Source: JAEUIZ01 sp046155605
GTDB taxonomy: Bacteria > Planctomycetota > Phycisphaerae > Phycisphaerales > UBA1924
Reading direction: 5' to 3'
Assembly (NCBI GenBank): GCA_046155605.1
Contig: JBJXFQ010000133.1
Span: 1 to 64,000 of the forward strand
DNA length: 64,000 bases
Shown here: one piece after another, positions 1-8,838 of the stretch
Layout of the letters: every line of letters begins with the position of its first letter
Position numbering within the stretch: position 1 is the stretch's first letter
Position numbers and translations under genes: made by a program
Notes under the pieces: model-generated
Told to the model about the DNA's origin: nothing
Database searches by the model: none
Seen by the model: only the letters and a program-made list of their open reading frames with translations

Positions 1-717
1 CTGGCGGAGGCGTCGCGGGCGTGCGGGGGCGAGTTGGCACTGGTGCATGGCGGTGGGCGGGCGGTGGATTTGCATTTGGCGCGGCTGGGGATTTCGAGCG
101 AGCGGCGCGAGGGCATCCGCATCACAACGGAAGAGCAGATCGATGAGATCGTGGGCGTGCTGGCGGGTCGGGTGAACAAGGCGCTGGTCGGGGCGATTCA
201 GGCGGCGACGGCGCTGCGGGCGGTGGGGCTGTGCCTGGGCGATGGGCGGCTGCTCGAGAGCGTGAAGCACGATGGATTCGCGTTTGATCCCGGGCGCGTG
301 GGCCGGGTGTCGGGCGGGGATGCAGCGCTGGTCTCGCTGCTGATGCGGTCGGGGTATCTGCCGGTGCTCTCGACGATCGGGCTGGACGCAGCAGGGCGGG
401 CGCTGAACATCAACGGCGATGATGGTGCGGCGGGGTTGGCGCGGGCGCTCTCGGCGCGGGCGCTGGTGCTACTGACGGATGTGCCGGGGGTCTTGGATGC
501 GGAGCGGCGGCTGATCGCGCGGCTGCCGGCGGGAGAGATCGCGGGGCTTGTGGAGCGAGGGGTGATCCACGGCGGGATGATTCCGAAGGTGCGGGCGGCG
601 GTGGAGGCGGCGCGGGCGGCGCGGATTCCGGCGACGATCGCGAGTTGGAACGATCCGGATGATCTGGCGCGCCTGGCGCGGGGCGAGCCGGTGGGCACGC
701 TGGTGATGCCGGATTGA
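1..717 (+). CDS. argB: Acetylglutamate kinase, 5'-truncated by window edge
   Basis: Phosphorylates N-acetyl-L-glutamate in the second step of arginine synthesis (cytosol). The reading frame is open from base 1, so the true start lies upstream; 238 codons are visible and the N-terminal lysine/glycine segment is missing. Visible family marks are VHGGG near the left edge, the LLTDVPGVLD loop, and GGMIPKV near the C-terminus, which is typical of ArgB. The stop is TGA at 715-717. argF follows after about 80 bases on the same strand, so the two probably belong to one arginine operon continuing to the left of the window. Confidence 0.93.
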   Translation: MAEASRACGGELALVHGGGRAVDLHLARLGISSERREGIRITTEEQIDEIVGVLAGRVNKALVGAIQAATALRAVGLCLGDGRLLESVKHDGFAFDPGRVGRVSGGDAALVSLLMRSGYLPVLSTIGLDAAGRALNINGDDGAAGLARALSARALVLLTDVPGVLDAERRLIARLPAGEIAGLVERGVIHGGMIPKVRAAVEAARAARIPATIASWNDPDDLARLARGEPVGTLVMPD

Positions 718-796
718 AGACGCGGTGCACGGGGCGATCGGCTCGAAAGACAGCGGTGGCATTCACGAACCACATGGGATGAAAGCGAGATTGAGA

Positions 797-1771
797 ATGA
801 CGACGGGTGCGGCATCACGGGGCGTTGGTTCGGGGGCGTCGCTGGCGGGCGCGGACCTGCTGTCGCTGACGAGTCTCGACGCGACCACAGTGGCGTCGCT
901 GTATGAGACGGCGGCGGCGACGAAGGCCGAGCCCGAGGCGTATCTGGAGGCGCTGCGCGGGCGGACAGTGATTCTGCTGTTTGAGAAGCCGTCGCTGCGG
1001 ACGCGGGTGACGTTTGAGGTTGGGCCGTCGAAGATGGGGGCGCACGCGTTCTACTTTGATCATTCGAAGGAGCGGATCGGAGCGCGCGAGTCGGTGACGG
1101 ACTATGGCAAGAACCTGGAGCGATGGGTGGATTGCGTGGTGGCACGGGTGTTCTCGCACGGGGTTTTGGAGGAACTGGCGGCGTCGGCGTCGATCCCGGT
1201 GGTCAACGCGCTCTCGGATCGGTTTCATCCGTGCCAGGCGCTGGCGGACTATTTCACGCTGGCGGAGCGGCTGGGCGGGGTGGAGAAGTTGGCGGGATTC
1301 CGGCTGGCGTATGTGGGTGACGGGAACAACGTGTGCGCGTCGCTGATGCACGGGGCGGCGATTCTGGGCGTGGAGATGACGGTGGTGGTGCCGGAGGGGT
1401 ATGGGCCGGAGGCATCGGTGATGGAGGAGTGCAAGGCGTTGTCGCGTCGTGGCCGTCCGAGCATCCGGGTGACACATGATCCGGCTGAGGTTCGCGGCTC
1501 GCGGGCGGTCTACACGGACACCTGGGTGTCGATGGGCGACGAGGCGGAGAAGGTGTCGCGGATGGCGGCGTTCGCGGCGTATCGGGTCGATCAGCGTTTG
1601 ATGTCGAGGGCGGGGCGGAACGCGTGGTTCATGCATTGCCTGCCGGCGCATCGCGGGGCGGAGGTGACGGACGCGGTGATCGATTCGAAGCGGTCGCTGG
1701 TCTATGACCAGGCGGAGAACCGGATGCATGTGCAGAACGCGCTGCTGCTGCATGTGCTGGGGAGACGGTAG
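797..1771 (+). CDS. argF: Ornithine carbamoyltransferase
   Basis: Transfers the carbamoyl group from carbamoyl phosphate to ornithine to give citrulline. The 324-residue product has the carbamoyl-phosphate loop as PSLRTRVTFE, the ornithine-site FHPCQ, TDTWVSMG, and the catalytic FMHCLPAHRG. The start is uncertain: ATG at 797 (MTTGAASRG) gives a family-like length, while ATG at 779 or GTG at 725 would add 6 or 24 residues without homology. It lies directly downstream of argB. A perfect 8-bp hairpin (1813-1831) follows the stop. Confidence 0.93.
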   Translation: MTTGAASRGVGSGASLAGADLLSLTSLDATTVASLYETAAATKAEPEAYLEALRGRTVILLFEKPSLRTRVTFEVGPSKMGAHAFYFDHSKERIGARESVTDYGKNLERWVDCVVARVFSHGVLEELAASASIPVVNALSDRFHPCQALADYFTLAERLGGVEKLAGFRLAYVGDGNNVCASLMHGAAILGVEMTVVVPEGYGPEASVMEECKALSRRGRPSIRVTHDPAEVRGSRAVYTDTWVSMGDEAEKVSRMAAFAAYRVDQRLMSRAGRNAWFMHCLPAHRGAEVTDAVIDSKRSLVYDQAENRMHVQNALLLHVLGRR

Positions 1772-1812
1772 ATCGACGGGGGCGGTCGATGGGCAAGAGA
1801 ACGAAGAGAAGA

Positions 1813-1831
1813 GTCGACGCGGAGCGTCGAC
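1813..1831 (+). terminator. Hairpin after argF, possible terminator
   Basis: GTCGACGC, loop GGA, GCGTCGAC: a perfect 8-bp inverted repeat 42 bases after the argF stop. No T-run follows, so intrinsic termination is uncertain. It could instead be a site bound upstream of the dockerin gene at 1886. Confidence 0.35.
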
Positions 1832-1885
1832 GTACCCGGAGCGGGCGCTTGACAGGTCGTGTATCCTGCGGCACGGAGGTGCCCG

Positions 1886-3349
1886 ATGCTGAACTTGAAT
1901 GTGTTGACGGCGAACGTGACGATGAGCGCGGTGTTGGCTTTGGCGGCGGCGGCCGGGCATCCGGCGGCGGCGCTGGCGCAGGGATGGTCAAACTCGGGCG
2001 GCAACGCGGGCCGCAACGGCTCGACGGCCGAGACCGGCCCCGACGCGGCGACGGTGCTGTGGTCGATGGGGCGGCCATCGGTCATCGCGTGGCAGCCGGT
2101 GATCGACGGGGGGCGGGTGTTCAGCGTTCGGCAGACGGGGTTCCCGCCCGAGCCGGGGTCGAATCTGTCGCCGGTGGTGGGCCAGAGTCTTGATACAGGC
2201 GCGGAGTTGTGGCCGCCGATCAACATCCAGTTCAACACGGGGGACTGGACGACGTTTGTAGCGGGAGCGCGGGACGGGCGGGTGTATGCGTCGCGCTCGG
2301 GCGGCGGGGGCAACGTGTTTCCGTTCCCCAACGGGCAGGCGAAGATGCACGCCTACGACGGCGCTATGGGAACGATCGTGTGGTCGTCGGTGGGAACGAC
2401 GGCGGCGGGGCCGTATGACGGCGTGGTCTTCGCGGCCAACGGCGACCTCGTCATCGGCGACTTCCGGAACATCACACGGATTCGCGCGACGGACGGGAGC
2501 ACGGCGTGGCAGGCGAACCGAGTCGGCTCGGTGAGCGGGAGTTGCGGTGCGGCGGTGAACGCGGCGGCGAATGCGGTCTATGTGGCGGACGCGGCGGCGG
2601 GCGGGACGGTGATCAAGCGGTATGACCTCGATACGGGGATATTCCGGTATCAGTCGCCGGTGATGACAGGGTTCACGATCCAGAACACGCCGTTCGTAAC
2701 GCCTAACGGAACGGTGTGCATGTCGCGGACGCAGAACAACGCGGCGACGGACTTTTTCTACGCGTTCGATGACAGCGGCGCGGCGATGACGCAGCGGTGG
2801 TTCGCGCCGGCGGGATGGACGACGACGAGCGAATACGCGGCGGACAACGACTCGGTCTTTGTCGTCGCGCCGGGATACCTGATCGAGCGGCGACGATTGA
2901 CGGACGGGATGGTGCTGGCGACATCGACCGTCGTCGTCAACGACTATTCGCAGCGGATGGGGGTGGACGCGCTGGGGCGGCTGTTCTATTCGAACGGGGA
3001 GTTCGGCGTGACCCGCGTGCATTCGTTCAATACCGACCTGACGGAGCGGTGGAGCGTGCCGATCCCGAACGTGAACATCGGGGCACCGGCGGTCGGGCGA
3101 GATGGGACGCTGGTAGTCGCGGGGACGGACGTGCTGCGGGCGTATCGGACGCCGCGGCCGACGTGCTACGCGAACTGCGACGCGAGCACGACGCCGCCGG
3201 TGTTGAACGTGAACGACTTTGTGTGCTTCAATAACCTGTTCGCGGCGGGCGATACGCGGGCGAACTGTGACGGAAGCACGGCGGTTCCGGTGCTGAACGT
3301 GAATGACTTCACATGCTTTTTGAACGCGTTTGCGGTGGGATGCACATGA
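1886..3349 (+). CDS. Secreted beta-propeller (PQQ-like) protein with GC-type dockerin
   Basis: A 487-residue exported protein. The start at ATG 1886 is set by GGAGGT at 1875-1880. The signal peptide ends near AALAQ. The body carries repeating elements such as ATVLWSMG, AYDGAMGTIVW and GSTAWQAN, as in PQQ-like or outer-membrane assembly beta-propellers; no catalytic site is recognised. The C-terminus holds two cysteine-type dockerin repeats, CYANCDAST...LNVNDFVCF and ANCDGST...LNVNDFTCF, ending GCT. In this lineage such tails occur on cell-surface proteins and are inferred to serve anchoring or assembly. The cargo function is unknown. Confidence 0.8.
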   Translation: MLNLNVLTANVTMSAVLALAAAAGHPAAALAQGWSNSGGNAGRNGSTAETGPDAATVLWSMGRPSVIAWQPVIDGGRVFSVRQTGFPPEPGSNLSPVVGQSLDTGAELWPPINIQFNTGDWTTFVAGARDGRVYASRSGGGGNVFPFPNGQAKMHAYDGAMGTIVWSSVGTTAAGPYDGVVFAANGDLVIGDFRNITRIRATDGSTAWQANRVGSVSGSCGAAVNAAANAVYVADAAAGGTVIKRYDLDTGIFRYQSPVMTGFTIQNTPFVTPNGTVCMSRTQNNAATDFFYAFDDSGAAMTQRWFAPAGWTTTSEYAADNDSVFVVAPGYLIERRRLTDGMVLATSTVVVNDYSQRMGVDALGRLFYSNGEFGVTRVHSFNTDLTERWSVPIPNVNIGAPAVGRDGTLVVAGTDVLRAYRTPRPTCYANCDASTTPPVLNVNDFVCFNNLFAAGDTRANCDGSTAVPVLNVNDFTCFLNAFAVGCT

Positions 3350-3399
3350 GCGGGTAATCCCGGGCCGCGCGGGTGAGCACGGTCCGAGGCAGGCTGATT

Positions 3400-4092
3400 T
3401 CAGAATCTCTTGCAGCGCGCTCGGCGCGTGGCGAAGATGAGGCCGAGCAATGCGAAGGACGCCGTGGCGGGTGTCGGCGCGAGGTTGTCGCGCACCCAAT
3501 CAACAGCGGCTTCATGCTCGGGTTCGGGCATGTCAAAGTTGAGCACGTACCAGAAGGGGAGCGAGTTGGCGACGCCTGGCGCGTCGGTCCAGAGTTCGAG
3601 TTCGAGGAGGTAGATGCCGGGCGTGGTGGAGTTGAGGACGTTGTCGTAGTGGAAGTCGAAGCCGCCGGGCGTGACGACGACGGACAAGCCGGCGATCGGC
3701 GACGGGGGATCGAGAAGGGGCGTGGTGACGCTGCCGACGAGGGGCGCGGTGATCGTGATGGTGGTGGGCGCGATGGCGGCGAGGTTCTGGAAGGGCACGT
3801 CCCAGACGCGGAGTGCCTTGCGGATGTTGAAGCCGAGGCGTGCGCCGGCGAGGGTGCCGGGCTCGCCGAAGAAGCCGGGCTCATCCCCGGTGATGATGCC
3901 GCCGAGGTCGAGGAGTTCGCCCTCGAAGACGCGCTCGGGGTTGAGGAACTGACCGGAGAGGTCGTCGGCAAGCCAGGTGGTGATGGCGTTGTTCTCGACG
4001 CGGAAGCCGACGTCGCCATGCTGGGCAAGGGCGGGACAGGCGAATGCGGCGGCGAGAGCGAGGGCGGGACGAACAGAAACGAAGGAACGCAT
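3400..4092 (-). CDS. Exported protein with PEP-CTERM-like tail; paralogue of downstream-strand neighbour
   Basis: A 230-residue exported protein starting at MRSFVSVRP, with signal peptide cleavage near PALAQ. The C-terminus is APTPATASFALLGLIF followed by a basic run, which matches the pattern of a PEP-CTERM-like sorting signal (Pro-rich motif, hydrophobic helix, Arg cluster) with PTP in place of PEP. The central region is clearly homologous to the product of 4149-4952: RKALRVWD and TPGIYLLELELWTDAPG correspond to RRALRLWD and TGIYLAELEVWMGAPG. The function is unknown. The gene ends 57 bases downstream of its paralogue. Confidence 0.75.
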   Translation of the reverse strand: MRSFVSVRPALALAAAFACPALAQHGDVGFRVENNAITTWLADDLSGQFLNPERVFEGELLDLGGIITGDEPGFFGEPGTLAGARLGFNIRKALRVWDVPFQNLAAIAPTTITITAPLVGSVTTPLLDPPSPIAGLSVVVTPGGFDFHYDNVLNSTTPGIYLLELELWTDAPGVANSLPFWYVLNFDMPEPEHEAAVDWVRDNLAPTPATASFALLGLIFATRRARCKRF

Positions 4093-4148
4093 GGGAGAAT
4101 CACTTTCTGCACGGGCGGATGCCGTGCGGGTTGAGGCTGAGTTGCCGG

Positions 4149-4952
4149 TCAGGGGCAGCCGGCGGCGAAACGATTCTGGAAACAGACGAAGTCGTTGACG
4201 TTGAGGACGGGCGGCGTGGTGCCGCCGTCGCAGTTGGCGGCGCATGAGCCCGAGGCGAAGGCATTGAGGAAGCAGACGAAGTCGTTGACGTTGAGAACGG
4301 GCGGGGAGGTGCTGTTGTCGCAGTTGGCGTAGCAGACGGGAGCGGGGAGATTGGCCTCGGCCCAGGCAAAGGCGGCGTCGAGCGTGGCCGCGGGCTCGTT
4401 CTGGTTGAGGAGGATGAAGACAGGCCGCGAAGTGCCCTGGCCCGGCGCGCCCATCCAGACTTCGAGTTCCGCAAGGTAGATACCAGTGTCGGCTGGGGCG
4501 AGGAGTTCGTAGGCGGGGTGTTGGTGGATGCGACCGGTGGATGAAGTGACGCCGACAAGCAGGCTGCCCGCGGCCTGGCAGTTGGCGGGATCGGCGATCG
4601 GCGTCGTGATCGTGGTGGCGTTCTTCGTGAGTGCAAGGCGTTCGTCAGGGATGGTGGCGAAGCCTGAGCCATCCCAGAGGCGGAGGGCGCGACGGAGGGT
4701 GAGGCCGATCTGGGTTGAGGGCGTGAACGCGCCGCTTTCGGAGTCGAGGCCCGGGTCAAAGGTGGCGTTGGGGATGCCGAGCAGCCCGAGCGTGGTGGTG
4801 TAGACGGAGCGTGGATAGACAACGAGCCCGGCTTCGACGCGGCCGGTGGCGACGCGCCCGGCATCGTCCTTGACAATGATGTCGGCGGCATCGGGCTGGG
4901 CGTATGCGGCAGCCGCCAGGGCCAGCGAACCTGCTGCGACGAGTGCTTTCAT
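4149..4952 (-). CDS. Exported protein with GC-type dockerin; paralogue of 3400-4092
   Basis: A 267-residue exported protein with start MKALVAAGSLALAAAAYAQ (signal peptide). The body is a domain shared with the next gene on this strand (RRALRLWD, TGIYLAELEVWMGAPG, AFAWAEANLPAP). The tail has two dockerin repeats: CYANCDNST...LNVNDFVCF and AANCDGGT...LNVNDFVCF, ending FAAGCP. The paralogue has a PEP-CTERM-like tail instead, so the same ectodomain exists with two localisation modules. No enzymatic motif is visible. Confidence 0.8.
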   Translation of the reverse strand: MKALVAAGSLALAAAAYAQPDAADIIVKDDAGRVATGRVEAGLVVYPRSVYTTTLGLLGIPNATFDPGLDSESGAFTPSTQIGLTLRRALRLWDGSGFATIPDERLALTKNATTITTPIADPANCQAAGSLLVGVTSSTGRIHQHPAYELLAPADTGIYLAELEVWMGAPGQGTSRPVFILLNQNEPAATLDAAFAWAEANLPAPVCYANCDNSTSPPVLNVNDFVCFLNAFASGSCAANCDGGTTPPVLNVNDFVCFQNRFAAGCP

Positions 4953-5032
4953 GGAATACTCCACGGACAGAGGTGGGAGCGGATGAACGACATGAGGAAT
5001 GGGTGCGATCGCGCGGCGGCTGCCGGAAGCGA

Positions 5033-5851
5033 TCAGTGGGCAAAGTCAGGGAAAAACGCGTTATCGAAGGTGTCGCGATACACCTGCCTGAACTTGAGCG
5101 TGGCGGCGTGTCCGTCGAGGAAGCCGTAGGTTGCCATCGCCGCCGGTCCGGGCTTTTTGCCGCCGTGGGCGGTGATCTGGACCTGAGCAGCAGCGGCGGC
5201 AGGCGCGTTGGCGGGGCCGAGGAGTCCCCAGTCTTCGGGATGGACATGGTCGGAGATGGCGAAGCCGCCGGGGTCGCCGTTCTCGCCGAAGGTCATCATG
5301 AGGAAGTGGACGGTTGCGTAGGGACGAGCGATGAGATGCATCTGATCCCATGGGCCGAGGACCCGACCGCCACCGGGTCCGGTGACGGAGGGCGTGGCGA
5401 AGCGAGTGGTGAAACTGTTGAGGCCGTAACTCGTCCAGCGAGCGAGTTGGCCGTTGACGTTCTGGCCCGCGGCGAGTGCGTCGATGGCCTGGTCGAAGGT
5501 AAGGCCGGTGCTGAGACCGCCCTCGGCGATGGGCCAATAGGGGCTCCGATCAACGGGTGAGCGGATGATGAGTTTGCCGCCGGCGTAATCGGCGAGGGCG
5601 ATGGGCCAGGCATCGCGCGGGGAGGTGACGCCGCCGTGGCCCAGCCCGGCGTCGATGAAGGCGTCCTTGTTGTCGTTGAAGTAGAGGGTGTGGGCGGTTT
5701 CGAGTTGGCGGACGTTGGAGAGGCACTTGGTGGCCTGGGCGGCGCGACGGGCAGCACCCAAGGCGGGAAGAAGGATGGAGATGAGGAGCGCGATGATGGC
5801 GATGACCACCAGCAACTCGATGAGCGTGAAGGCGCGGGAGCGCATGGACAT
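5033..5851 (-). CDS. Prepilin-type N-terminal cleavage/methylation protein (DUF1559-like)
   Basis: A 272-residue protein beginning [16 protein letters not shown], a type IV prepilin-like leader with Ala at -1 and Glu at +5, followed by one hydrophobic helix ([15 protein letters not shown]). The C-terminal part contains [11 protein letters not shown], resembling the H-X9-DG region of the large planctomycete family of pseudopilin-like proteins. It is probably inserted in the inner membrane and processed by a prepilin peptidase. The second ATG (5845) is also possible. Role unknown; gspE at 45.2 kb could serve the same export machinery. Confidence 0.82.
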   Translation of the reverse strand: MSMRSRAFTLIELLVVIAIIALLISILLPALGAARRAAQATKCLSNVRQLETAHTLYFNDNKDAFIDAGLGHGGVTSPRDAWPIALADYAGGKLIIRSPVDRSPYWPIAEGGLSTGLTFDQAIDALAAGQNVNGQLARWTSYGLNSFTTRFATPSVTGPGGGRVLGPWDQMHLIARPYATVHFLMMTFGENGDPGGFAISDHVHPEDWGLLGPANAPAAAAAQVQITAHGGKKPGPAAMATYGFLDGHAATLKFRQVYRDTFDNAFFPDFAH

Positions 5852-5959
5852 GGATTTGCCCCGATTGGGATCAACCTTGGATGTGAGGAACCTCGGATGA
5901 ACAGTGCGAAATCACGGCGTGGCGCGGCGAAAGGCGGCGTCAGGCAGCGATGCTCGAGT

Positions 5960-6352
5960 TCAGGCGAGGTGGGCCGGGGGTCCGGTGGCGGGGAGTTGAT
6001 CGGGCCATGACGTGGCAACCGGGCGAAGCGTGGCGGCTCGAGTGAGCGGAACGACGATGGCCGGGGTTGAAACGAGGGCGATCTGCAGAGGCGGAGGCGT
6101 GGAGGCGCGAACTGATTGAAGGGCGTGGCAGAGATCGCAGGTGTCGTTGTGGCGAGGCGCGGCGGGCTTTGGTGAATCGGAAAGCGGGCAGTCGTGTGAG
6201 TGGGAAGCGGTGGCCGCGGGGTGATGGTGCGCCGAGCAAACGTGAGCGACGCGGTAGACGGGGAGCCAAGCGAGGACCGCGGCGACGATGGCCACGCAAG
6301 CGAGGTTGGATCGCAGGGCGCGAGAGAACAGTGTTGACAGGGAGGCGGACAT
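5960..6352 (-). CDS. Small membrane/exported protein with CDLCHAL motif (DUF2946-like)
   Basis: 130 residues from MSASLSTLFSRAL. One N-terminal hydrophobic helix (LACVAIVAAVLAWLPVY) is followed by a His-rich stretch (CSAHHHP, HSHDCP) and CDLCHALQ. The His/Cys pattern with a CxxCH-like element resembles DUF2946-type small membrane proteins, sometimes linked to metal handling; that link is inference. A promoter-like TTGCGT-16-TATACT lies so close to the ATG that the transcript would have almost no leader. It diverges from the prepilin-like gene at 6435. Confidence 0.6.
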   Translation of the reverse strand: MSASLSTLFSRALRSNLACVAIVAAVLAWLPVYRVAHVCSAHHHPAATASHSHDCPLSDSPKPAAPRHNDTCDLCHALQSVRASTPPPLQIALVSTPAIVVPLTRAATLRPVATSWPDQLPATGPPAHLA

Positions 6353-6364
6353 GGAGGATACTGA

Positions 6365-6392
6365 AGTATACCACGAATCGTGAATCACGCAA
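6365..6392 (-). promoter_or_regulatory. Sigma-70-like promoter, near-leaderless
   Basis: On the minus strand TTGCGT (6387-6392), a 16-bp spacer and TATACT (6365-6370). The -10 box ends 12 bases before the ATG at 6352, which predicts a leader of about six bases or none. The spacer contains CACGA-A-TCGTG, a small inverted repeat that could be an operator. Confidence 0.4.
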
Positions 6393-6434
6393 CCCATGAC
6401 TCGGGCACGGGGCGCAGCACGGGAAGGACCGTCG

Positions 6435-7298
6435 ATGAAGCGCGCGTTTACGTTGATCGAGTTGCTGGTGGTCATCGCGGTGATCGCGCTGCTGATCGGC
6501 ATCCTGCTTCCCGCGTTGAGTCGAGCACGAGCATCGAGCCGCGTGATGAAGTGTGCGGCGAACGCTCGATCGCAGGGGGTGCTCGTGTCGCAGTACGCGA
6601 ACGACTTCAAGGATGTGCTGCCGCCGCGATCGGTCTACTGGACGGAATCGGATGGGCAGGGGGGGTATACGGCGGCGAGTTGGCCGATCACCGACTTTCT
6701 GGCGAGGTACTCGGGCGACACGATCGAGTATCCCGCGGTGGGGTGGTACGAGCCCAAGGGCGTCTGGCATTGCCCGGACGTGCGGGACCCGGTGACGCAA
6801 CTGACGCACTCTGGGATCATGGAGTATGTGCCGAACCAGTGGCTGTTCAGTTACGCGGTGTGGAACGAGCAACAGGGGGTGGCACCGTTCTGGTCGGACC
6901 TGTATCCCGGCTGGGAGGTGAAGTATCAGAAACGCTGGCGGCGAACGTCGGACATCTGGCAGCCGCACGAGACGGTGTCACTGATGTGCAACGTGAGTTA
7001 CTTTGAGACGGGGCATGGGCATCGGGACGCGCGGGAGTGGGTGGGCTTTAGCCATGAGTTGGTGGCTGGACAGCCGTTCGTGTACACGGCCATTCTGGGG
7101 AATCACGAGGGCCTCAAGCGGATTCCCACGGTTTTCGTGGATGGGCATGCGAGCGCCCTGCCGCGCACCACGGACTATTGGATGAACGGACAGAGTTGGT
7201 ATACTGCTCCCTCCGGCGCGTCGGCGGTTCTCTATGACCGCGAGGTGCAGCGGTTCATGTGGTTTATCGGGCCGGGCGAGCGGCAGACCGGGAACTGA
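6435..7298 (+). CDS. Prepilin-type N-terminal cleavage/methylation protein
   Basis: 287 residues starting [20 protein letters not shown], preceded by GGAAGGA. It is a type IV prepilin-like leader (Ala -1, Phe +1, Glu +5) with a single hydrophobic helix, then a globular region with VFVDGHASALPR near the end, the H-X9-DG-like element. A Trp/Tyr-rich middle (YPAVGWYEPKGVWHCPDV) is typical of the planctomycete family. The protein is expected in the inner membrane or a pseudopilus; the exact function is not known. Confidence 0.82.
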   Translation: MKRAFTLIELLVVIAVIALLIGILLPALSRARASSRVMKCAANARSQGVLVSQYANDFKDVLPPRSVYWTESDGQGGYTAASWPITDFLARYSGDTIEYPAVGWYEPKGVWHCPDVRDPVTQLTHSGIMEYVPNQWLFSYAVWNEQQGVAPFWSDLYPGWEVKYQKRWRRTSDIWQPHETVSLMCNVSYFETGHGHRDAREWVGFSHELVAGQPFVYTAILGNHEGLKRIPTVFVDGHASALPRTTDYWMNGQSWYTAPSGASAVLYDREVQRFMWFIGPGERQTGN

Positions 7299-7314
7299 GC
7301 GATCGGGTCGGGTC

Positions 7315-8592
7315 TCAGGGCTCGCGTCGCGGCGGCTGATGCACGCCAAGTTGGACGTAGTCGCGGCGGAAGAGGAGTTCGAGGGTCCAGTCGATGGCGA
7401 CGCGGAGTTTGCGGCCCAGGCCAGGCATCTTCATGAGGTAGACGGTGCGCCAGAGCCACCAGGCGGCGAAACCGGAGAGTGTGAAGCCGAAGACGGTGGC
7501 GACGCCGGTGCGGCACCCGAGGGCGGCGAGGGAGCCTTGCGAGACGATGTCGCAAGGAGTAGTCGGCTTGCCGGCGATGGCGGCGGCGATGTTGCGGGCG
7601 GCGTGGACGCCCTCTTTGATGGCGTGCTGGGCGGTGGCGGGATAGGCCGCGCCCGAGGCGTCCGCGTTGACCGCGGCGTCTCCGATACCCCATACATTGG
7701 CGCGTTCCTGAACGCGGAGGTCGCGGTCGCAGAGCAGGTACCCGCGCTCGTCGGTGGGCAGGCCCAGATGCGTGAGCATGGGCGGCGGTGCGATGCCGGC
7801 GGTCCAGACAACGGTCTCGGAGTGGAGGACGTGGCCCGAGGCGAGCGTGACGCGAGCGGGCTCGATGCGGGAGACGGAATCGTCAAGGCGGATGTCGATG
7901 CCGCGGTCGCGCATCTTGCGTTCGGCATAGCGGCTGAGGCGCACATCGAGCGCGGCGAGGATGCGGTCGGAGCGTTCGACGAGGGTGACGCGGAGGTCAT
8001 GGGGCCGGATGGTGCGGTATCCGCGGATGGCGGCACGAAGGAGCGCCTCGAGTTCGCCGGCGACCTCGGCCCCCGTGAAGTTGGCACCGACAACGACGAA
8101 ATGCAAGAGCGAGCATTTGCGGGCGGGGTCTTCCGCGGATTCGGCGGCCTCGAGCATTCGGATGGCGCGGTCACGCAGCCCGACTGCATCGGCGAGGCTC
8201 TTGAGTTCGAGCGCGTGCTCGCGGAGGCCGGGGATCTGGGGCAAGCGAGTGACGCTGCCGAGGGCGATGACGAGGTGATCGAACTTCGCGCGGCGTGGCT
8301 CGGTGGCCTCGGCGGGTGTGACGATCACTTCGCCCGCGGCCCAATCGATGGCGGTTGCTTCGCCCATGATGAAACGGCCGCGGCGGATGAAGGCACGGAT
8401 GGGGACGACGGCGTGGCGCGGTTCGAGGCTACCGGTGCCCGCTTCGATCAAGAGCGGATGGAAGATGAAGTAGTTCTGGCGATCGATGAGCAGGACGGAG
8501 GCCGCTTCAGGCCCGAGACGGCGTTCGAGTTCCTGGGCGCAATAGGCACCCGCGAACCCTCCGCCGAGGATGACGATGACCGGGCCAGGCAT
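7315..8592 (-). CDS. ndh: Type II NADH dehydrogenase (NAD(P)/FAD-dependent oxidoreductase)
   Basis: A 425-residue single-subunit, non-proton-pumping NADH:quinone oxidoreductase. The N-terminal FAD-binding motif is VIVILGGGFAGAYCAQ; the second dinucleotide fold is FVVVGANFTGAEVAGEL; the FAD-contacting segment near the C-terminus is ANVWGIGDAA. The C-terminal amphipathic/hydrophobic part (GFTLSGFAAWWLWRTVYLMKMPG) fits membrane attachment to the quinone pool. The gene ends 17 bases from the convergent gene at 6435-7298 and diverges from the small secreted gene at 8839. The isolated NuoF at 16.3 kb is a separate NADH-oxidising function. Confidence 0.9.
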   Translation of the reverse strand: MPGPVIVILGGGFAGAYCAQELERRLGPEAASVLLIDRQNYFIFHPLLIEAGTGSLEPRHAVVPIRAFIRRGRFIMGEATAIDWAAGEVIVTPAEATEPRRAKFDHLVIALGSVTRLPQIPGLREHALELKSLADAVGLRDRAIRMLEAAESAEDPARKCSLLHFVVVGANFTGAEVAGELEALLRAAIRGYRTIRPHDLRVTLVERSDRILAALDVRLSRYAERKMRDRGIDIRLDDSVSRIEPARVTLASGHVLHSETVVWTAGIAPPPMLTHLGLPTDERGYLLCDRDLRVQERANVWGIGDAAVNADASGAAYPATAQHAIKEGVHAARNIAAAIAGKPTTPCDIVSQGSLAALGCRTGVATVFGFTLSGFAAWWLWRTVYLMKMPGLGRKLRVAIDWTLELLFRRDYVQLGVHQPPRREP

Positions 8593-8838
8593 GGCGCGGC
8601 AAGGCTAGGAGGGGATGGAGGCGAAAGGCGGGTTGTGGCCGGAGCGGGTTGGCCTCGCGCACATCTGGCCGCGCGGTGGAGGCTGTTTGGGTCTTGGCGT
8701 CCGATCCAGACGGAATTGCTCGGTGGCACGGGAGTTGCATTGCGGCGGCTATCCCGACTCTCGCGCGATGCGCGTCGGGCGGGACAAGACCGGCGCGTGC
8801 GTGCCGGCGTTCAGAACTGCGTTGCAGGAGAGTAGATC

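Noticed and set aside
1849..1867. TTGACA followed by TATCCT upstream of the dockerin gene at 1886
   Set aside because: Only 7 bases separate the boxes, far from the 16-18 needed for a sigma-70 promoter.
5014..5052. GATCGC ... GCGATC inverted repeat resembling the REP stem
   Set aside because: The spacer is 16 bases and the sequence departs from the CCGATCG-N6-CGATCGG pattern; chance similarity is likely.
7296..7320. CTGAG...CTCAG hairpin between convergent genes
   Set aside because: Only a 5-bp stem and no T-run; too weak to call a terminator.
7234..8835. 533-codon frame opposite NDH-2
   Set aside because: Shadow of the ndh gene; composition is Gly/Asp/Ala/Glu-rich with no family motif.
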